From: Paramuribaculum sp.
GTDB lineage: Bacteria > Bacteroidota > Bacteroidia > Bacteroidales > Muribaculaceae
Length of the DNA: 11,835 bases
Assembly (NCBI GenBank): GCA_029058455.1
Contig: JAIDXU010000061.1
Location: 1-11,835 of the forward strand
Reading direction: 5' to 3'
Below the pieces are notes generated by a model that was not told the DNA's origin, made no database searches, and saw nothing but the letters and a program-made list of their open reading frames with translations. The position numbers and the translations under genes are program-made. Positions within the stretch are counted from its first letter, which is position 1. Each line of letters starts with the position of its first letter. Shown in pieces: positions 8,011 through 11,835 of the stretch.

Positions 8011-9153
8011 ATGTCTTATATAAGAAAATCAATCAGGTTTGTGCTGGTTGTCGCCGCTATGATGAGTGGCCTGCAGCTTTTCGGGCGGGGAGATGACGAC
8101 CCTGACATCGACAACCTTCATCTCGAAATGATGGAGGCCGCCGGAATCGAAGCTCCTGTTGCCGGTAATAACTCAGGCGATAACTACTCGTTTGAATATG
8201 TCAATACTCTTACCGGTAAAGCTCCCTATCGCAAGGCGCGGAGAGGGATTATGATTGTGGGGCGAGGGGATACTCTTCGTGCGCTCGAGCCGTTCAGGGG
8301 GTCGAGCGAAAGAGCTTGTACCTATGCCTCGGTAATCAATACCTATGCCGAGAAGCTCGGGCCGAAAGTAAGGGTCTACTGTATGCCTGTACCGGTGCCT
8401 GTGGCTTATTATTGCCCTGATGAGGCGGCGGCCAATGCTAAAAATGTGCGTCGTCAGATGATAGAAATTTTCTCCAACCTTTCGCCTGATGTCGAGCCGG
8501 TGGATATTTATCCTACTCTCGCCCTTCATGTCAACGAGCCTATCTATTCGCGTACCGATCACCATTGGGCGCCCCTCGGAGCTTATTATGCCTCAGGATG
8601 TTTTGCCGAGAGTGCCGGGGTTGATTTCTTTGACCTTTCGGCCTATGAGCGTCATGACAAGCCGGGATATGTAGGCACCATGTATAAGTTTTCGGGCGAT
8701 CCGGCCGTAAAGCGTGCTCCGGAGACCTTTACCTATTACACTCCGGTCGATTCAAACTATTCGGTGACCTATACCGTCTATACTCTCGACAAAGCGCGTC
8801 TAAACGTTATTGACGAGAGCAGTCCGATAAGCGGCTCCTTTTTTCAGTCGGCTTCGGGCTCGGCCACCTATCTGACATTTATGGGCGGAGATACGCGCCT
8901 TACCTGCATTGACAGCGGCGTCGATACTCCGCGCCGACTCGCTATTGTGAAAGACAGCTACGGCAACGCCATTCCTCCCTATCTCATCGGGTCGTTTAAT
9001 CAGATTCATGTGATTGACTGCCGTTATTTTACAAAAAATATACTTGATTACATCAACGATAACGGCATTACCGACCTGCTCTTTGTCAACAATATGAGTC
9101 ATGCCGTTAATCCCCGCACTTCCGACACTCTGCTCAGGTATCTCAATCAATAG
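8011..9153 (+). CDS. DHHW-family protein 1, AlgJ/AlgX-like transferase candidate
   Basis: This is a 380-residue exported protein of the DHHW family, related in fold to the SGNH-type alginate O-acetyltransferases AlgJ and AlgX. A signal peptide or anchor covers about 1-25. A short acidic linker (28-70) follows, then the catalytic core from about 79. The signature RTDHHWAPLGAYYA has DHHW at 183-186 and would supply the Asp and His of the triad. The nucleophile is predicted as Ser316 in IVKDSYGNA (312-320). YVGTMY (220-225) and YLTFMGGD (287-294) are shared with the next gene. Compared with that paralogue it lacks the roughly 80-residue N-terminal membrane-anchor segment and the long C-terminal tail. 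It starts 8 bases after the MBOAT stop, so tight co-expression is likely. It probably receives acetyl groups from the MBOAT protein and transfers them to a glycan; this is inferred from family and context. Confidence 0.88.
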   Translation: MSYIRKSIRFVLVVAAMMSGLQLFGRGDDDPDIDNLHLEMMEAAGIEAPVAGNNSGDNYSFEYVNTLTGKAPYRKARRGIMIVGRGDTLRALEPFRGSSERACTYASVINTYAEKLGPKVRVYCMPVPVPVAYYCPDEAAANAKNVRRQMIEIFSNLSPDVEPVDIYPTLALHVNEPIYSRTDHHWAPLGAYYASGCFAESAGVDFFDLSAYERHDKPGYVGTMYKFSGDPAVKRAPETFTYYTPVDSNYSVTYTVYTLDKARLNVIDESSPISGSFFQSASGSATYLTFMGGDTRLTCIDSGVDTPRRLAIVKDSYGNAIPPYLIGSFNQIHVIDCRYFTKNILDYINDNGITDLLFVNNMSHAVNPRTSDTLLRYLNQ

Positions 9154-9174
9154 TAAAGCCAGTCACTCCGAGCT

Positions 9175-10713
9175 ATGAAACGCGAATATTTCTTTTTGTC
9201 GTTGGTAGGCAGTGTTTTCACACTGCTCGCGTTGGTATTTCTCTTTTTCCCGCGGCCCACATTTTCCGAGGTGGAACGTCGTGAGCTGACAACCTTTCCC
9301 GAATTTTCGGTAGAGCGGTTGGCTGACGGCTCGTTTGCCAACGATGTGTCGCTGTGGTTTAGCGACTCGCAACCATTTCGCGACGAATTTATGACATTCA
9401 GCATGATGCTGAAGAAGAAAATGGCGTTTTCACTCCCGTCGGGCGATGATGAGGAAGTGACTTTTGTAGCGACTTCAACCAATCCCGCCGATGACTCAGG
9501 GGCTCCGGAAGAGGATGAGATGTTTAAGGAAGAACCTGCCGACATGATGGACACCAATACCGAAATCGCCGACTATGACGGTCATGCTACTCCCGAAGGG
9601 GCGGCCAAACTTGCCGATTCGGGAGTTATTGTGGTAGGTTCGGGTGCTGACGCGCGGGCACTGATGGCTTTCGGCGGAGCATCGGGAGGAGGCACCGCCT
9701 ATGCCAATATGGTCAACACCTATCAGACTACTCTTGGCCCCGGAGTGAGAGTTTACTGTATGGTTATCCCCACCGCAGCCGAATTTTATACTCCTGCCAA
9801 AGCCCGAAAGCTTACAAATCCCCAGCTGCCGGTGATACGCAATATCCACAAGCAGCTCACCGGAGGAGCTACCGGGGTGGATGCCTATACCGCGCTCGCC
9901 CAACATGCCGAGGAGCCTATCTATCTTCGCACCGACCACCACTGGGCGCCCCTCGGAGCTTACTATGCCGCCCAAGCTTTTGCTAAAGCCGCCGGAGTGG
10001 ATTTCAAGGAACTCAGCTCATATTCCACCCACACGGTCAAGAACTATGTAGGCACGATGTATGGATATTCAAAGGATATAGCTATCAAAAATGCACCTGA
10101 GGATTTCGTTTATTATGAGCCGCTCGACAAAAACTATACTGTAACCGTATCGACCATTAAGCTTGACAAGTCTTTCCGCCCGATAGGGGAGACAAAACCG
10201 ATGGCAGGAAAATTTTTCCATCATTATGCCGACGGAAGTTCGTCAGCTTATCTCACCTTTATGGGGGGTGACTATAATCAGACCGTGGTTAAAACCCCGG
10301 TTAAAAACGGTCGTCGCCTCGTGGTGATAAAAGACAGCTATGGTAATGCCGTGCCCGGATATCTGTTTTATTCGTTTGAGGAGATTCATGTGCTCGACCA
10401 CCGCTATTTCCGTCATGATGTGAAAAGTTATGTGGCTCAACACAATATCACCGACGTATGCCTTATAAACAATATCTTCAATGCCTATTCTCCGCGTGTG
10501 GCCAAGCGTTTTCTCAAGATTCTGACTCATGCCGACGCGTCAGAGCCTGTAAAGGCCGAGCCGGTTGCTCCGAAATCAGTAGGCGACACAGTCAAGGCCA
10601 ATAAAAAACCGGCGGCGCTCGAAATTGAGTCGCCGTCGGCCGATGGTGAAAAGGGTAATGATAGCCCGGTTGAGCTGCCGGCTGAAAAGCCTCAACAGCC
10701 TGATTCTATTTGA
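9175..10713 (+). CDS. DHHW-family protein 2, membrane-anchored paralogue
   Basis: This is a 512-residue paralogue of the preceding gene product. Residues 7-25 form an uncleaved-looking membrane anchor. It is followed by the classical DHHW-family N-terminal segment (SEVERRELTTFPEFS at 31-45, DGSFANDVSLWFSDSQPFRDEF at 51-72) that is missing from the first copy. A strongly acidic, low-complexity insert spans about 90-135. The core carries RTDHHWAPLGAYYA with DHHW at 254-257, YVGTMYGY (291-298), YLTFMGGD (359-366) and VVIKDSYGNAV with predicted nucleophile Ser388. A tail of about 60 residues rich in Pro, Glu, Lys and Ala (453-512) looks disordered. The catalytic residues are intact, so it is not a decayed copy. 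It starts 21 bases after the first copy and its stop overlaps the convergent endonuclease-family gene by 8 bases. Its role is expected to be glycan O-acetylation with the MBOAT protein; how the two copies divide the work is unknown. Confidence 0.88.
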   Translation: MKREYFFLSLVGSVFTLLALVFLFFPRPTFSEVERRELTTFPEFSVERLADGSFANDVSLWFSDSQPFRDEFMTFSMMLKKKMAFSLPSGDDEEVTFVATSTNPADDSGAPEEDEMFKEEPADMMDTNTEIADYDGHATPEGAAKLADSGVIVVGSGADARALMAFGGASGGGTAYANMVNTYQTTLGPGVRVYCMVIPTAAEFYTPAKARKLTNPQLPVIRNIHKQLTGGATGVDAYTALAQHAEEPIYLRTDHHWAPLGAYYAAQAFAKAAGVDFKELSSYSTHTVKNYVGTMYGYSKDIAIKNAPEDFVYYEPLDKNYTVTVSTIKLDKSFRPIGETKPMAGKFFHHYADGSSSAYLTFMGGDYNQTVVKTPVKNGRRLVVIKDSYGNAVPGYLFYSFEEIHVLDHRYFRHDVKSYVAQHNITDVCLINNIFNAYSPRVAKRFLKILTHADASEPVKAEPVAPKSVGDTVKANKKPAALEIESPSADGEKGNDSPVELPAEKPQQPDSI

Positions 10714-11815
10714 TGGTTATACTTCCTATTTCTTTGATAAGGAATATTTCGGTGGGGAAGTGGTCGGAATAGCCGTTGAGCCATGCGCCGCCCGAGAATG
10801 TGCGCTTGGGATAACCCTGACGCGCTCCCTCGGTGTCATAGAGGAAGTCAAAGTTGTTGACCTTGCATGAGCGGTAAATCAGTCCACCTTCGGGAGCATT
10901 GGATTGGAGCAGTGTGCCGCTCACTATTATCTGGTCAAAGAGGTTCCATGCACCTTTATAGGCGAGGGTGCCGATGCCGTTGTCATAGAGCACCCGCCAC
11001 CACGGGTTGTAGAAACCGTGAGCGCCGACCCCTTCGGCATCTTTGGCAGCTCCCAATTCTACGGCGCATGATTTATTGTCAGGGTCATCGTTGAGGTCAC
11101 CCATCACAATCACACCCATGCGGGGATTGACCTGCCACAGAGAGTCGGCGATATGCTTGCAAAGACGTGCGGCGGCTTCGCGGTTGGGGGAACTTTGTTC
11201 CTGACCACCGAGACGTGACGGCCAGTGGTTGACAATCACGGCGAGGGTGTCACCGGCAATCTCGCCGACCACTACCATCTGGTCGCGGGTGGGATAGCCG
11301 ATGTCGAGGAAATGATTGGTGACATTGATGAGTTTGAAAAGGCGGGGATTGTAGAGCAGGCCCACATCTACGCCGCGGCGGTCGGGCGAATCGTGGTGAA
11401 CCACTCTGAGCATATCTTTTCTGATCTCAGGCTCTTTGACGAGGTCGTTGAGCACTGTGATGTTTTCAATCTCACTCACTCCGAGCACAGCCGGGCCGAG
11501 GGGAGTGGTGGGTGATTTCATCGCGTTGATAGCTTTGGCGAGATTGTGAAGCTTGGCACGGTATTTCTTTCCGTCCCACCGGCGTGAGCCGTTGGGCGAA
11601 AATTCAAGGTCATATTTGCCGTTGTTGTTGATGGTGTCGAAAAGATTTTCGAGATTGTAGAAAGCCACGCCATATACCTGATATCTTTTGACGCATGACG
11701 AGCCGTCTTGCTGCGTAGGTTCGCAGTCGGGGTGGTTGACATTTTCAGAGCCGGCAAGTGCAATGCCGGTTGAAAGCGCGGCTATCGCGGCTAATGAAAT
11801 TAATTGTTTAATCAT
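10706..11815 (-). CDS. Secreted endonuclease/exonuclease/phosphatase family protein
   Basis: This is a 369-residue exported member of the metal-dependent EEP superfamily (DNase I, exonuclease III and sugar- or lipid-phosphatase relatives). A signal peptide covers 1-21 (MIKQLISLAAIAALSTGIAL, then Ala). Active-site motifs appear in the family order: FYNLENLFD with Asn54, VSEIEN with Glu115, RRGVDVGLLYNP (146-157), VNHWPSR with His197, MGDLNDDP with Asp240 and Asn242, and YSDHFP with Asp351 and His352. All metal-binding and catalytic positions are kept. Length is typical of Bacteroidetes periplasmic or secreted members. The substrate could be DNA, RNA or a phosphoester and cannot be settled from motifs. 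It is convergent with the DHHW run and lies outside that transcription unit. Its promoter is beyond the window, as only 20 bases precede the ATG. Confidence 0.93.
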   Translation of the reverse strand: MIKQLISLAAIAALSTGIALAGSENVNHPDCEPTQQDGSSCVKRYQVYGVAFYNLENLFDTINNNGKYDLEFSPNGSRRWDGKKYRAKLHNLAKAINAMKSPTTPLGPAVLGVSEIENITVLNDLVKEPEIRKDMLRVVHHDSPDRRGVDVGLLYNPRLFKLINVTNHFLDIGYPTRDQMVVVGEIAGDTLAVIVNHWPSRLGGQEQSSPNREAAARLCKHIADSLWQVNPRMGVIVMGDLNDDPDNKSCAVELGAAKDAEGVGAHGFYNPWWRVLYDNGIGTLAYKGAWNLFDQIIVSGTLLQSNAPEGGLIYRSCKVNNFDFLYDTEGARQGYPKRTFSGGAWLNGYSDHFPTEIFLIKEIGSITIK

Positions 11816-11835
11816 GTGATAGATAGGTGTAGTTA

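Noticed and set aside
9496..9975. Minus-strand open frame of 159 codons inside DHHW protein 2
   Set aside because: It is antisense to the DHHW core and a similar antisense frame exists in copy 1 (8173-8565), as expected from shared coding constraint and codon use rather than a real gene.
10680..10691. GGCT-GAAA-AGCC hairpin near the end of DHHW protein 2, considered as a terminator
   Set aside because: The stem is only four pairs, it lies within coding sequence and no T-run follows it.
10706..11815. EEP-family protein considered as cytoplasmic exonuclease III (xth)
   Set aside because: It has a clear signal peptide, an N-terminal Cys-containing extension and the YNLENLFD/VSEIEN pattern of secreted Bacteroidetes EEP proteins rather than exonuclease III sequence.

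Overview
The window looks like chromosomal DNA of a member of the Bacteroidales, probably near Muribaculaceae. This is an inference from three things: the types of gene present (a NamZ-type muramidase coupled to a sodium symporter, DHHW-family proteins, secreted hydrolases), the lack of clear Shine-Dalgarno sequences before most starts, and Bacteroidetes-type TAnnTTTG promoter boxes at the only divergent intergenic region. No rRNA, tRNA, CRISPR array, insertion sequence or phage gene was seen.

Layout. At the left edge, on the minus strand, is a secreted alpha/beta hydrolase whose C-terminus runs off the window. A divergent region of about 170 bases separates it from a compact run of eight plus-strand genes. 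In order these are: a NamZ-like exo-beta-N-acetylmuramidase (DUF1343), a sodium:solute symporter overlapping it by 4 bases, a WYL-domain transcriptional regulator, trmD, a secreted SGNH/GDSL hydrolase, an MBOAT O-acyltransferase, and two tandem paralogous DHHW (AlgJ/AlgX-like) proteins. Gaps within the run are 45 bases or less and no terminator is visible, so much of it may be co-transcribed. At the right edge a secreted endonuclease/exonuclease/phosphatase-family protein lies on the minus strand; its end overlaps the end of the second DHHW gene by 8 bases. No gene-free stretch exceeds 300 bases.

How the genes may work together. The first pair fits peptidoglycan salvage: the muramidase would free N-acetylmuramic acid from the non-reducing ends of glycan fragments and the symporter would take a sugar into the cytoplasm, as described for Tannerella forsythia MurT. 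The last four plus-strand genes form a coherent extracytoplasmic O-acetylation cassette: a membrane acyl channel/transferase (MBOAT), two periplasmic SGNH-fold transferase candidates (DHHW) and a separate SGNH hydrolase or esterase. No polysaccharide synthase is present, so the acceptor is unknown. It could be a surface glycan, a secreted glycan, or peptidoglycan itself, which would link the two halves of the run. trmD is a housekeeping tRNA-modification gene lying between them.
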